DNA of 45,101 nucleotides, taken from positions 5,935-51,035 of the forward strand of contig JACVQK010000022.1 of assembly GCA_015661155.1 (NCBI GenBank), read 5' to 3'. Within the stretch, counting starts at the first letter, position 1. Each line of letters starts with the position of its first letter. Below the pieces are notes generated by a model. That model was not told the DNA's origin. It searched no databases and was given only the letters and a program-made list of their open reading frames with translations. The position numbers and the translations under genes are program-made. Source of the stretch: Dehalococcoidia bacterium. GTDB taxonomy: Bacteria; Chloroflexota; Dehalococcoidia; Lucifugimonadales; UBA2985. This document shows, piece by piece, positions 1-8,114 of this stretch.

Positions 1-51
1 ATCTCGGTGGGCATCCTCGTCATTCTTGCGGCGTTTCTGATATGGAAGTGA
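1..51 (+). CDS. nuoL: C-terminal fragment of an upstream Nuo membrane subunit (probably NuoL)
   Basis: Only the last 16 codons and the TGA stop are in the window. The residues are hydrophobic (a run such as GILVILAAFLIW followed by a lone Lys), as expected for the end of a transmembrane segment. The gene ends 22 bases before the nuoM start, and in most bacteria nuoL directly precedes nuoM, so NuoL is the natural reading. The sequence itself is too short to prove it. Confidence 0.5.
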   Translation: MSVGILVILAAFLIWK

Positions 52-73
52 GACACTCACCCGGAGGTATCTG

Positions 74-1573
74 GTGCTTTCAGCCATAGTTTTCCTCCCC
101 CTGGCAGGGGCCCTGGTCATCGCTCTTCTACTCAGGGAGGAGAGGCGTATTCGCCTGTGGGCCGCCGCGGTAACGGTGGCCGAGCTGGCCCTGGCCATAG
201 CCGCCTTTGTCCTCTTCAGGGTGGAGGACTACCGCCGCGTCGGGAGCATGGAGCTGGTGGAGCGGTACGAGAGCTGGATACCCCCCCTGAGCGTTCAGTA
301 CCACCTGGGAATAGACGGCCTCAGCGTGCCCCTGGTGCTCCTGACGGCGCTCCTGGGGATGTGCGCCGTCTTCGCCTCGTGGAGCGTCCGGGTGCGGGTC
401 CGGGAGTACTTCATGTGGCTGCTTATTCTCCAGACCGCGGTGACGGGGGTGTTCGTATCCCTGGACTTCATCCTCTTCTTCATCTTCTGGGAGCTGGAGC
501 TACTGCCCATGTACTTCCTCATCTCCATATGGGGCAGCGGGAGAAAAGACTACTCCGCCATGAAGTTCGTCATCTTCACCCTTTCGGGCAGCGCCTTCAT
601 GCTGGTGGGCATCCTGGCCCTCTTCTTCTCCGTGGACACCTTCAGCATGGTAGACCTGCCCTCGAAGATAGAGGGGGCGCGGCTTATCCTTCCCGCCGGG
701 GCCATCTTCGCCTTCCTGTTCGCCGCCTTTGCGGTGAAGCTGCCCGTGTGGCCCCTCCACACCTGGCTCCCCGACGCCCACACCGATGCCCCCACCGCGG
801 TGAGCGTGATGCTGGCGGGGGTCCTGCTGAAGATGGGGGGGTATGGGATGATCCGCATCGCCGTGGGGATGTTCCCGAAGATGGCCCAGGACTACGCCTG
901 GCTGCTGGCCATCCTGGCTGTCATCAGCGTGCTCTACGGGGCCATAGTGACCCTGCGGCAGACGGACCTGAAGCGGCTCATCGCCTTCAGCAGCATCAGC
1001 CACATGGGGTACGTGCTCCTGGGCATCTCCTCCGTAGTGGGGGTGAAGGGGGCCGTATCCTCCGTGGGGCTGACGGGGGCCGCCATGCAGATGTTCACCC
1101 ACGGCACCATCACCGGGCTCCTGTTCCTGCTGGTGGGCCTGGTCTACGATAAGGCCCACACCCGTCACATACCCGACATGGGCGGCCTGGCCACCCGGAT
1201 GCCCCTCATCGCCACGGCGATGGTCGTGGCCGGCCTGGCCTCCCTGGGGCTACCCAGCACCGCGGGGTTCGTCTCCGAGGTGGTGGTGTTCCTGGGCACC
1301 TTCCCGGTATGGGGCTGGGCCACGGCCCTGGCGGTCTTCGGCATCGTCATCACCGCCGGGTACATTCTGTGGATGCTCCAGCGAGCCCTCTTCGGCCCAC
1401 CGTTGCAGCGCTTCGCCCAGGTGGGGGATGCCACCCTGGTAGAGGTGTTGCCCATAGCGGCCCTGGTCATAGCCATCATGGTCGTCGGCATCTACCCCGC
1501 CATCCTGACCGAGGTGTTCAAAACGGGGCTTGAGCCTATAGTCAACTCCCTGCAAACGGCGGCAGGGCCTTAG
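74..1573 (+). CDS. nuoM: NADH-quinone oxidoreductase subunit M (complex I antiporter-like subunit)
   Basis: Membrane-arm subunit of respiratory complex I that takes part in proton pumping during quinone reduction. The protein has 499 residues, normal for NuoM, with about 14 hydrophobic segments. Seen directly: the TM5 motif FWELELLPMY with the key Glu at residue 140, and AVKLPVWPLHTWLPDAH with the conserved Lys at about residue 222. The start is GTG at 74, chosen because a GGAGG ribosome-binding site lies at 63-67. It follows the nuoL-like fragment by 22 bases and precedes nuoN by 13 bases, so this is the 3' end of a nuo operon. The family call is very secure. Confidence 0.97.
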   Translation: MLSAIVFLPLAGALVIALLLREERRIRLWAAAVTVAELALAIAAFVLFRVEDYRRVGSMELVERYESWIPPLSVQYHLGIDGLSVPLVLLTALLGMCAVFASWSVRVRVREYFMWLLILQTAVTGVFVSLDFILFFIFWELELLPMYFLISIWGSGRKDYSAMKFVIFTLSGSAFMLVGILALFFSVDTFSMVDLPSKIEGARLILPAGAIFAFLFAAFAVKLPVWPLHTWLPDAHTDAPTAVSVMLAGVLLKMGGYGMIRIAVGMFPKMAQDYAWLLAILAVISVLYGAIVTLRQTDLKRLIAFSSISHMGYVLLGISSVVGVKGAVSSVGLTGAAMQMFTHGTITGLLFLLVGLVYDKAHTRHIPDMGGLATRMPLIATAMVVAGLASLGLPSTAGFVSEVVVFLGTFPVWGWATALAVFGIVITAGYILWMLQRALFGPPLQRFAQVGDATLVEVLPIAALVIAIMVVGIYPAILTEVFKTGLEPIVNSLQTAAGP

Positions 1574-1586
1574 AGGTGGGACGGAT

Positions 1587-2510
1587 ATGACCCTGCATGA
1601 CGTATACCTCCTCTCCCCGGAGCTGTCCCTGGCCGCTTTGGGGGTAGTGGTGATCCTCATGGACCTGGCGACAGGGCGAAAGGGTCTGCTCGCGACCCTG
1701 TCCGTGGTGGGTCTGGCCGTTCCTCTGGCGTTTAGTATAGCTCTCTGGAGAGACCTGGGCGGGGAGCCGGACGGTCAGATGGTAGGCATCTACAACACCC
1801 TGGCGGTAGACTACTTCAGCCTGTTTTTCAAGTTCCTCATCATGGGCATCGTGGCCCTGGTGGTGCTCTCCTCGGTGGACTACGTCTCCCGCTTCAGGCA
1901 CTTCCAGGGAGAGTACTACGCCCTGATGCTGTTCTCCGCCGCGGGGATGATGCTCCTGGCGGCGACCACGGAGCTCATATCCATCTACATCGCCCTGGAG
2001 CTTACGGCCCTACCCCTGGCTGCCCTGGCGGCCTTTATGCGGGACTCCCGCTCCAGCGAGGCGGGCATCAAGTTCCTGCTGCTCAGCGCCATGAGCTCGG
2101 CGGTGCTCCTGTACGGTATGGCCCTGACCTTTGGCTTCACGGGGACAACCCAGCTGCCGGAGATTCTGGAGCAGCTTCGCGTCTCCCTGGACGCCAGCGT
2201 GCCCTTTGGCAGCTACGCCCTGTTTCTGGGTGTCATCATGATGGTGGCTGGGTTTGGATTCAAGATCGCGGCGGTGCCCTTCCAGATGTGGGTCCCCGAC
2301 GTGTACGAGGGAGCGCCCACTCCCATCACGGCGTACCTCTCCGTGGGCAGCAAGGCGGCGGGTTTTGCCGTTATCCTCAGGGTGTTCTACCTGGCCTTCG
2401 GCGACCTGAGCCTGGACTGGGGTGCCCTTTTCGCCGCGCTGAGCGTCCTCTCCATGACCGTGGGCAACCTGGTGGCCATTACCCAGAGCAACATCAAGTC
2501 CACCGGGTGA
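1587..2510 (+). CDS. nuoN: NADH-quinone oxidoreductase subunit N, N-terminal part (gene broken by frameshift/deletion)
   Basis: Encodes the first ~300 residues of NuoN, another proton-translocating membrane subunit of complex I. It shows the typical middle region FQMWVPDVYEGAPTP and the family sequence NLVAITQSNIK just before the break. In intact NuoN this is followed by a K(R)-LLAYSSI-type helix. Here the frame runs into TGA at 2508-2510 right after SNIKSTG, and the rest of the protein resumes in another frame near 2512. About 20-25 family residues are missing. The start ATG at 1587 lies 13 bases after nuoM. Either this is a real inactivating deletion or an assembly error; the rest of the coding sequence is clean on both sides. 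Confidence 0.9.
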   Translation: MTLHDVYLLSPELSLAALGVVVILMDLATGRKGLLATLSVVGLAVPLAFSIALWRDLGGEPDGQMVGIYNTLAVDYFSLFFKFLIMGIVALVVLSSVDYVSRFRHFQGEYYALMLFSAAGMMLLAATTELISIYIALELTALPLAALAAFMRDSRSSEAGIKFLLLSAMSSAVLLYGMALTFGFTGTTQLPEILEQLRVSLDASVPFGSYALFLGVIMMVAGFGFKIAAVPFQMWVPDVYEGAPTPITAYLSVGSKAAGFAVILRVFYLAFGDLSLDWGALFAALSVLSMTVGNLVAITQSNIKSTG

Positions 2511-2532
2511 ACTCGCCACCGGCCCCAGCAGC

Positions 2533-3000
2533 GTGCTCTTTTACCTGGTGGCCTACGCCGCCACCAACCTGGCCGCCTTCTTCGCCGTCATCGCCGCCTC
2601 CAGCTCCACCGGCAGTGACCTCATAAGCAGCTACGCCGGCATGGGGCGGCGGGCCCCGCTCCTGGCCCTGGTCCTGGCCTTCTCCATGGTCTCTCTCACG
2701 GGCATACCCCCCGCGGCGGGCTTCATGGGCAAGCTGTACATATTCAGCGCCGCGGTGAGGAGCGACCTGGTGTGGCTGGCCATAGTGGGGGTGGTGAACA
2801 GCGTCATCTCCGCCTACTACTATCTGAAGGTGGTCAGGGTGATGTACATGATGCCACCGGCCTCGGAGGAGCGGCTCCCCGTGGCATACGCTCCCCAGGC
2901 TGCCCTCTACATCACCGGCCTGGGCATCCTGGCCCTGGGCATCTTTCCCGGGCCCCTCATCTCCCTGGCGGAGAGAGCGGTGGCTGTCCTCCTCCCGTGA
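2533..3000 (+). CDS. nuoN: NADH-quinone oxidoreductase subunit N, C-terminal part (frameshifted from the preceding fragment)
   Basis: Continuation of NuoN in a different frame. The in-frame codons just upstream of the GTG at 2533 read LATGPSS and are followed by VLFYLVAYAATNLAAF, which is the usual NuoN sequence after the YSSI helix, so homology begins at about 2512, before any start codon. The fragment includes TGIPPAAGFMGKLYIF, a conserved NuoN/NuoM motif, and three or four membrane helices. It has no ribosome-binding site of its own and would not make a functional subunit alone. It is listed separately so the two halves of the broken gene can be located. Confidence 0.85.
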   Translation: MLFYLVAYAATNLAAFFAVIAASSSTGSDLISSYAGMGRRAPLLALVLAFSMVSLTGIPPAAGFMGKLYIFSAAVRSDLVWLAIVGVVNSVISAYYYLKVVRVMYMMPPASEERLPVAYAPQAALYITGLGILALGIFPGPLISLAERAVAVLLP

Positions 3001-3118
3001 CCCTTCGTTGACACGACATAGGCCCGATGCTAGACTGCCTCTGCTTGGCCTCCACGGGCGTTTGCCCTACGAAGCGGCCCAGGATGCACCTCTACGAGGG
3101 AAGCGGGTGTGATGAGCG
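3001..3118 (+). repeat. Promoter/leader direct repeat, copy 1 (upstream of rmuC)
   Basis: A ~118-bp segment that recurs at 4332-4448 with about ten substitutions and one single-base indel. It contains a full promoter (see 3008-3036), an untranslated leader, a GAGGG ribosome-binding site and the GTGATGAGC start region. The two copies flank rmuC exactly, one before rmuC and one before the NAD kinase gene. Confidence 0.9.
3008..3036 (+). promoter_or_regulatory. Sigma-70-type promoter of rmuC
   Basis: TTGACA at 3008-3013 and TAGACT at 3031-3036, separated by exactly 17 bases. The same arrangement is preserved in the second copy before the NAD kinase gene, which supports function. The predicted transcript starts near 3043 and has a leader of about 70 bases. 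Confidence 0.75.
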
Positions 3119-4311
3119 AGATTGTCCTTCTTGTAGCAGGTCTCGTCGTTGGCGGTGCAGCAGTCTGGTTCTTGACGAATATTCGCAGGGGTGCGGCTCC
3201 CACGTCATCTGACACTTTCAAGGCCGTGGCTGCCGATGCTCTGAGAGATAACAACGAGATGTTTCTCGCGCTTGCCAAACAGACCCTGGAAACGGTGATG
3301 GAGGGCGCGAAGGGCGATCTGGGGAAACGTGAGCAGGCTATAGAAGGCGTTGTGAAACCCCTCCAAGAGAGCCTACAGAGGTACGAAAAGCAAATCCAGT
3401 CAATAGAGGAACGTCGCCAGAGGGTTGAAGGGGGTCTTGAGACACAGCTGAGGTCCATTGCAGAGACCCACCAACAGCTTCAAAAAGAGACGGGTAATCT
3501 GGTCAACGCTCTCCGAACACCCCAGGTGCGAGGCCGCTGGGGAGAGCTGACTTTGCGTAGAGTGGCTGAGCTGGCTGGCATGGTTGATCATTGCGATTTT
3601 CGGGAGCAAGTATCTTTTTCAGGAGAGGATGGCCGCCTGAGACCAGATATGGTTGTCTACCTGCCCAGCGGCCGTCATCAGATAGTTGTGGATGCCAAGG
3701 TTTCTCTGGAGGCTTACCTTCAGGCTATCGAGGCGACTGCTGAGGAGGATCGCCAAAGGGCCATGGAGCGCCACTCTCGTCAGATACGTGACCACATGAA
3801 CGGCCTCGCATCCAAGTCGTATATGGGTCAGCTGGAATCCACGCCTGATTTCGTCGTAATGTTCATCCCAGGTGAACCCTTCCTTGCTGCTGCGGTAGAA
3901 CGCTACCCATCCCTGATTGAGGAAGGGATGGAGAAAAGAATCGTTGTCGCCACACCTACCACGCTGGTGGCCCTGCTCAAGGCAGTAGCCTACGGATGGC
4001 AAGAGACGCAGCTGGCTCAAAACGCCAAACTGATCGGCGACACGGCAAGGGAGTTGTACGACAGAACGAGAATCCTTACGGGTTACTTGAATGACGTTGG
4101 TGGCGGACTGGACAAGGCTCTTGACTCCTATAACAAAGCGGTTGGTTCCCTTGAAACCAGGTGGCTTCCCTGGGCCAGGAAAATCAAGGACCTGGGAGGG
4201 GCCAGCGAGAAGGATATCCCAACGTTGGAGCCCATAACGCAGACGCCGCGGGTTCTCAAAGCCCCTGAGGCCACGGACGGGAGCGGAGGCGATTCTGAGC
4301 CAGGGCGTTGA
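3112..4311 (+). CDS. rmuC: DNA recombination protein RmuC family
   Basis: RmuC-family membrane-anchored protein with a nuclease-like fold, linked in other bacteria to limiting inversions and processing recombination intermediates. The N-terminus holds one transmembrane helix (about residues 4-24), followed by a long charged coiled coil (about 50-140) and the RmuC core beginning RGRWGELTLRRVAEL and containing VVDAKVSLEAYLQA. Length is about 399 residues. The ATG at 3112 is preferred; an overlapping GTG at 3109 is equally placed behind GAGGG. Its codon use is visibly less GC-rich than that of the nuo genes and the NAD kinase on either side. Together with the flanking direct repeats this suggests insertion or transfer, which is an inference. 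Confidence 0.93.
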   Translation: MSEIVLLVAGLVVGGAAVWFLTNIRRGAAPTSSDTFKAVAADALRDNNEMFLALAKQTLETVMEGAKGDLGKREQAIEGVVKPLQESLQRYEKQIQSIEERRQRVEGGLETQLRSIAETHQQLQKETGNLVNALRTPQVRGRWGELTLRRVAELAGMVDHCDFREQVSFSGEDGRLRPDMVVYLPSGRHQIVVDAKVSLEAYLQAIEATAEEDRQRAMERHSRQIRDHMNGLASKSYMGQLESTPDFVVMFIPGEPFLAAAVERYPSLIEEGMEKRIVVATPTTLVALLKAVAYGWQETQLAQNAKLIGDTARELYDRTRILTGYLNDVGGGLDKALDSYNKAVGSLETRWLPWARKIKDLGGASEKDIPTLEPITQTPRVLKAPEATDGSGGDSEPGR

Positions 4312-4331
4312 CTTGGGGACTCCCAAGAACA

Positions 4332-4448
4332 CCCTTCGTTGACACGCCATTAGCCCGATGCTAGACTGCCTTTACTGGCCGCCACGGGCGTTTGCCCTGG
4401 GAAGCGGCCCAGGATGCGCCTCTACGAGGGAAGCGGGTGTGATGAGCG
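4332..4448 (+). repeat. Promoter/leader direct repeat, copy 2 (upstream of NAD kinase)
   Basis: Second copy of the 118-bp promoter-leader at 3001-3118, about 90% identical by eye. Both the promoter hexamers and the ribosome-binding region are kept, while differences fall mostly in the spacer and leader. Confidence 0.9.
4339..4367 (+). promoter_or_regulatory. Sigma-70-type promoter of the NAD kinase/NUDIX operon
   Basis: TTGACA at 4339-4344 and TAGACT at 4362-4367 with a 17-base spacer. It overlaps an upstream in-frame ATG at 4358, which rules that ATG out as the start of the NAD kinase. Confidence 0.75.
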
Positions 4449-5317
4449 GCCCCGGTAGCATTGGCATAGTGTACAATCCCGGCATACCCCGGGCCAAGCT
4501 GTTAGCTCATCAGCTGGCGGAGAAGCTGGGATCAGAGAGGCCCTCATGGGTCCTCCCCACAGCCGAAGTGGAGGAGCAAGGGCCGCCTCTCTCCACGTCC
4601 CTCATCATAACCGTAGGAGGGGATGGCACCATCCTCAGGGCTGCTCAACTGGCGGCTCCCAGGGGAATACCCCTGCTGGGAGTCAATCTGGGGAGAGTTG
4701 GATTCATGACCGAGCTGGGGGCCGACGAGGCCCTCAGCAGGATAGGAGAGTACCTGAGCGGCCAGGCACGGCTGGAGGAGCGCACCATGCTCCAGGCCAG
4801 GGTGGTCTCCGAAAGGGCAGGGGACGCGGCGGCACTTCCCTTTCAGGCCCTGAACGACGTGGTGGTGGGTCGCGCCTCCGTTTCTCGCCTGGTGCATCTG
4901 GAGGTCCGGATAGATGGTGCTCTCCTCACCACCTATCGGGCCGACGCGGTAATCGTGGCCACCGCTACGGGGAGCACGGGGTACTCCATATCTGCGGGAG
5001 GGCCCATACTTCACCCCCAGTCCCGGGACCTGCTCCTCAACCCCCTGGCAACTCACCTGGGTCTGGGGACGGCCCTGGTGCTTCCTCCAAACTCGGTGGT
5101 GGAGGTCACTATTCGCTCAGACTACCAGGCGGTGCTCAGCGTAGACGGGCGCACGGACCTGGCCCTGGAGCCAGGGGAAACCGTCGAGGTAAAGAGAAGC
5201 CCGTACATCGCCCGGTTCTTGCGCTCGCAGCCACCCAACCACTTCTACGCTGCTCTGACAGAGCGCCTTAGCCCCGACGCTCGCTCCACTGGCCCCAGGA
5301 CGCCACCCCTTCCCTGA
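4442..5317 (+). CDS. nadK: NAD kinase (ATP/polyphosphate-dependent)
   Basis: Phosphorylates NAD to NADP in the cytosol. The protein has 291 residues. Family motifs visible: GGDGT at residues 59-63, LNDVVV with the Asn-Asp pair at 138-139, and TGSTGYSISAGGP from about 176, which forms the substrate pocket. The start ATG at 4442 was chosen because the promoter and leader lie directly upstream and GAGGG precedes it; a longer frame from 4358 would begin inside the -10 box. It is followed after 8 bases by the NUDIX gene, so the two are probably co-transcribed and both concern nicotinamide/ADP-ribose nucleotides. Confidence 0.96.
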   Translation: MSGPGSIGIVYNPGIPRAKLLAHQLAEKLGSERPSWVLPTAEVEEQGPPLSTSLIITVGGDGTILRAAQLAAPRGIPLLGVNLGRVGFMTELGADEALSRIGEYLSGQARLEERTMLQARVVSERAGDAAALPFQALNDVVVGRASVSRLVHLEVRIDGALLTTYRADAVIVATATGSTGYSISAGGPILHPQSRDLLLNPLATHLGLGTALVLPPNSVVEVTIRSDYQAVLSVDGRTDLALEPGETVEVKRSPYIARFLRSQPPNHFYAALTERLSPDARSTGPRTPPLP

Positions 5318-5325
5318 GGAGCGCC

Positions 5326-5856
5326 GTGCAAGAGGAACCCACCGTAGAGAGCCGCCGGATATACAGGGGAAGGGTCATCGGCGTCAGGGTGGACACGGTC
5401 AGGCTTCCCAAGGGCGGGACATCCCTGCGGGAGATCGTTGAGCACGGCCATGCGGTGGTCATCGTACCGGTAGACCCCATGGGGCGCGTGCTCCTGGTGC
5501 GGCAGTACCGTAAGGCGGCGGGAAAAACCCTCCTGGAGGCCCCAGCCGGGGGTCTGGATGAGGGCGAAGCCCCCGAAGAGGGAGCCCTGCGGGAGCTCCA
5601 GGAGGAGACCGGCTTCATCGCGGGAAAGCTTCAGCCCATGGGAGGTTTCTGGACAACCCCCGGCTTCTGCACCGAGTACATGCATGCCTACCTGGCCTCG
5701 GAGCTGCGCCGGAGCGCTCTTGCTCCCGACGAGGATGAGAGCATCGAGGTGGTGCCGGTTCCCCTGACCCAGGTGCCAGACCTGATCCGCTCCGGAGGGA
5801 TTGAGGACGCCAAGTCCATTGCAGCCCTTCTCATGGCCCTTCACATCTTCAACTAG
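5326..5856 (+). CDS. NUDIX hydrolase, ADP-ribose pyrophosphatase type
   Basis: Hydrolyses a nucleoside diphosphate linked to a moiety X, most likely ADP-ribose. It has 176 residues with a perfect Nudix box from GGLDEGEAPEEGA through RELQEETGF (the G-x5-E-x7-RE-x2-EE-x-G pattern), which binds the divalent metal. Conserved upstream sequence VRQYRKAAGKTLLEAPAG and downstream sequence TTPGFCTEYMHAYLA are typical of the ADPRase subgroup. The start is GTG at 5326, eight bases after nadK. The stop codon TAG is the first triplet of a sequence resembling the end of the dispersed palindromic element (TAGCAGAGTGCTGAAAG). Confidence 0.92.
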   Translation: MQEEPTVESRRIYRGRVIGVRVDTVRLPKGGTSLREIVEHGHAVVIVPVDPMGRVLLVRQYRKAAGKTLLEAPAGGLDEGEAPEEGALRELQEETGFIAGKLQPMGGFWTTPGFCTEYMHAYLASELRRSALAPDEDESIEVVPVPLTQVPDLIRSGGIEDAKSIAALLMALHIFN

Positions 5857-5898
5857 CAGAGTGCTGAAAGAATATGCTGCTCTAAGCCAACGTATGCC

Positions 5899-5927
5899 TT
5901 GACAGACCCAGGATGCAGCGCTAGTAT
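5899..5927 (+). promoter_or_regulatory. Sigma-70-type promoter of the solute-binding protein gene
   Basis: TTGACA at 5899-5904 and TAGTAT at 5922-5927, spacer 17 bases, 28 bases before the ATG of the solute-binding protein. It has the same style as the rmuC and nadK promoters (TAG-starting -10). Confidence 0.7.
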
Positions 5928-5954
5928 TGCGACAGTTCACTGGGGAGGTGCGAC

Positions 5955-7931
5955 ATGAAACAACGGTTATCTTCAGGATTCAAGCCGATGCTGACTATTC
6001 TCGTCGTAGCCATGCTGGGAGTGGGCCTGGCGTGCGCGGGAGAGAAGGCGACACCCACCTCGCCGCCCACGGCCACCCTTGCTCCCGCGCCCACGGCCAC
6101 GGCCACCACAGCGCCCACGGCGACTCTGGTGCCCACGGCCACGGCCACCCTAGTGCCGGGGGAGCCCACGCCCACGGCGACGTTGGTGCCCACAGCCACC
6201 ACTATTCCCACGGCCACGGCCACGGCGGCGCCCACGGTCACGCCCAGGCAGTCTGCCGCCACCCTCACCCAGCTCCCGGGGTACAAGCCGGAGTGGGGAC
6301 AGCCCCAGAGGGGTGGGATAATCAAGCTGGGGAATCCAAGCCCCACCAGCGCCTTTCGACCGTCCTGCGTGTCTGCCCTGGGTGGAACGTTTTGCAGCTC
6401 CATCTACAACCAGCTTCTGCGGTATGACCCGTGGATAGGGATGGGATCGATAATCGGAGACCTGGCCAAGAGCTGGGAGTTCTCCAGCAACGGCCTGACC
6501 CTGACTCTCAAGCTGGAGGAGGGGGTGAAGTTCCATGCTAACCCCGTGATACCGGAGGGGTTGCGGAATGCGGACTTCACCTGTGAGGACGTGCAGGCTT
6601 CCATTGAGTATGTGGTGCGCCCGCCGGAGCCGAAGCGCACCCCGGACCCGAATCTGCAGCACGTCACCGGCGTCTCCTGCCCCGATGGGGCCAAGGGCTA
6701 CACCGTGGTGATAAGCCTGAACCGGGTGCTGGCCAAGACCCTGGGGAATCTGACCAAGGACGTGTCCATGCTGGACAAGGAGTGGATCGAGTGGTACGTT
6801 GCCAACCACTTCGATGAGCTGAACGCGGCCACGCCCGTGAGCTACCTGCTGGGTACGGGCACGGGGCCCATGGTGCCCCTGGAGTTCCAACCGGACGTCA
6901 TAGCGAAGCTGCGCCGGAACCCCGGCTACTTCCGGGAGGGCCTGCCCCTCCTGGACGGCATGGACAGCTACTACCTGAAGGACTTCACCACCCGGTTCAC
7001 AGCTCTGGCCACAGGCCAGATTCACTGGTTTGGCTCCGGCAGTTCCAGCATGCTGCCTGGTCAGGTGGAGCAGGCGGAGCGGGACTTCAAGGGTAAGATA
7101 GTGCTCCACTCGACCCTCCACACCTTCCCCATGGGAGCGAGGTTCAACCTGGGCCGGGCACCCTACAACGACCGGCGGGTGAGGCAGGCCATCAACCTGG
7201 CGATAAACCGGGACGACTGGCTGCTGTTCAAGACGGCCGGGACTCGCCCGATGGCGAGGCTGGTGGGCTACATGGAGCCTTACCCGGATTTCTACTGGGG
7301 CACCCCCGAGGAGGTGCTCCGGACGTGGCCCGGCATCCGGCAGCCCAAGGACCAGGACATCGCAGAGGCGAACCGGCTGCTGGATGAGGTGTTCGGAAAG
7401 GGGAAGCGGTTCAACACCACCTGCCAGACCAGGAACAACCAGAACTACATGGACAGTTGCCTGTTCTTTGCGGACCAGGTGAAGAAGAACCTGGGCATAG
7501 GCGTGACCATGAATGCCATGGAGGTTGCGGCGTGGACCCCCCTCCTCGACGTGTGCAACTACGATATGCAGGGGAACGTGCTGTCGACCACGGAGGCGGA
7601 CCCGGATTCCACGATTATCAAATACAGCTGGCTCTACCCGAAGGTCACTAGCGGTAAGTGCAACCTGGAGGGGATAACATCCGCCGAGCCCGTGCTGCAG
7701 GCGGAGATACAGGCGATGTTAGAGGCGGAGACGAGCGAGCAGGACCGGGCGAAGCGGGCGGAGATAGTCCGGGCCATAGACAAGAAGCTGACCCTGGAGA
7801 TGATGGAGGAAATCCACTTTGGGTGGATAGTGCTCGTCTACGGCACCACGCCGGATGTGAAGGGGTACACCCTGGCGGGCTTCCCGGTGTTCACCTACTC
7901 CATCTTCGAGAGGACCTGGCTGGCTAAATAG
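5955..7931 (+). CDS. ABC transporter solute-binding lipoprotein, family 5 (peptide/nickel type)
   Basis: Extracytoplasmic substrate-binding protein of the DppA/OppA kind, anchored by lipid. It has 658 residues: signal peptide, lipobox GLAC with the lipidated Cys at residue 27, a low-complexity Thr/Pro/Ala linker at about 31-95, then the SBP family-5 domain starting near GYKPEWGQPQRGG and including FNLGRAPYNDRRVRQAINLAINRD. The start ATG at 5955 follows GGGGAGGTG. No permease or ATPase genes are adjacent, so the transporter partners must lie elsewhere. The ligand cannot be told from the sequence. A 36-bp stretch of this gene (7321-7356) recurs at 10684-10719. Confidence 0.93.
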   Translation: MKQRLSSGFKPMLTILVVAMLGVGLACAGEKATPTSPPTATLAPAPTATATTAPTATLVPTATATLVPGEPTPTATLVPTATTIPTATATAAPTVTPRQSAATLTQLPGYKPEWGQPQRGGIIKLGNPSPTSAFRPSCVSALGGTFCSSIYNQLLRYDPWIGMGSIIGDLAKSWEFSSNGLTLTLKLEEGVKFHANPVIPEGLRNADFTCEDVQASIEYVVRPPEPKRTPDPNLQHVTGVSCPDGAKGYTVVISLNRVLAKTLGNLTKDVSMLDKEWIEWYVANHFDELNAATPVSYLLGTGTGPMVPLEFQPDVIAKLRRNPGYFREGLPLLDGMDSYYLKDFTTRFTALATGQIHWFGSGSSSMLPGQVEQAERDFKGKIVLHSTLHTFPMGARFNLGRAPYNDRRVRQAINLAINRDDWLLFKTAGTRPMARLVGYMEPYPDFYWGTPEEVLRTWPGIRQPKDQDIAEANRLLDEVFGKGKRFNTTCQTRNNQNYMDSCLFFADQVKKNLGIGVTMNAMEVAAWTPLLDVCNYDMQGNVLSTTEADPDSTIIKYSWLYPKVTSGKCNLEGITSAEPVLQAEIQAMLEAETSEQDRAKRAEIVRAIDKKLTLEMMEEIHFGWIVLVYGTTPDVKGYTLAGFPVFTYSIFERTWLAK

Positions 7932-7950
7932 CTTGGCATCAGCAGAGAAT

Positions 7951-7992
7951 GAGGCCCCTCGCTCTGCGGTTCATCCGCCGGGGAGGGGCCTC
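7951..7992 (+). terminator. Hairpin terminator after the solute-binding protein gene
   Basis: Perfect 10-bp inverted repeat GAGGCCCCTC (7951-7960) and GAGGGGCCTC (7983-7992) with an inner GCGG/CCGC stem in the loop, followed by TTGCT. It starts 19 bases after the stop. The T-tract is weak, but position and stability fit a terminator. Confidence 0.65.
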
Positions 7993-8114
7993 TTGCTACT
8001 GGCTTGTCAGTAGAAGGATGGGTCGCTGGCAAGAGAGGATGCCCCTGAGAAGTGGGCCGCGAGCAGGGGCATGGGGATAAGTCCAACCGCGGCCATCCAT
8101 GAAAGGAGTAGAAC

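Noticed and set aside
4358-4441. Extended N-terminus for NAD kinase
   Set aside because: It would begin within the -10 box of the promoter; the duplicated leader shows this stretch is untranslated.
5927-6427. His/Ala/Gly-rich frame overlapping the solute-binding protein
   Set aside because: It is the alternate-frame shadow of the Thr/Pro linker repeats (ACG GCC CCC periodicity).
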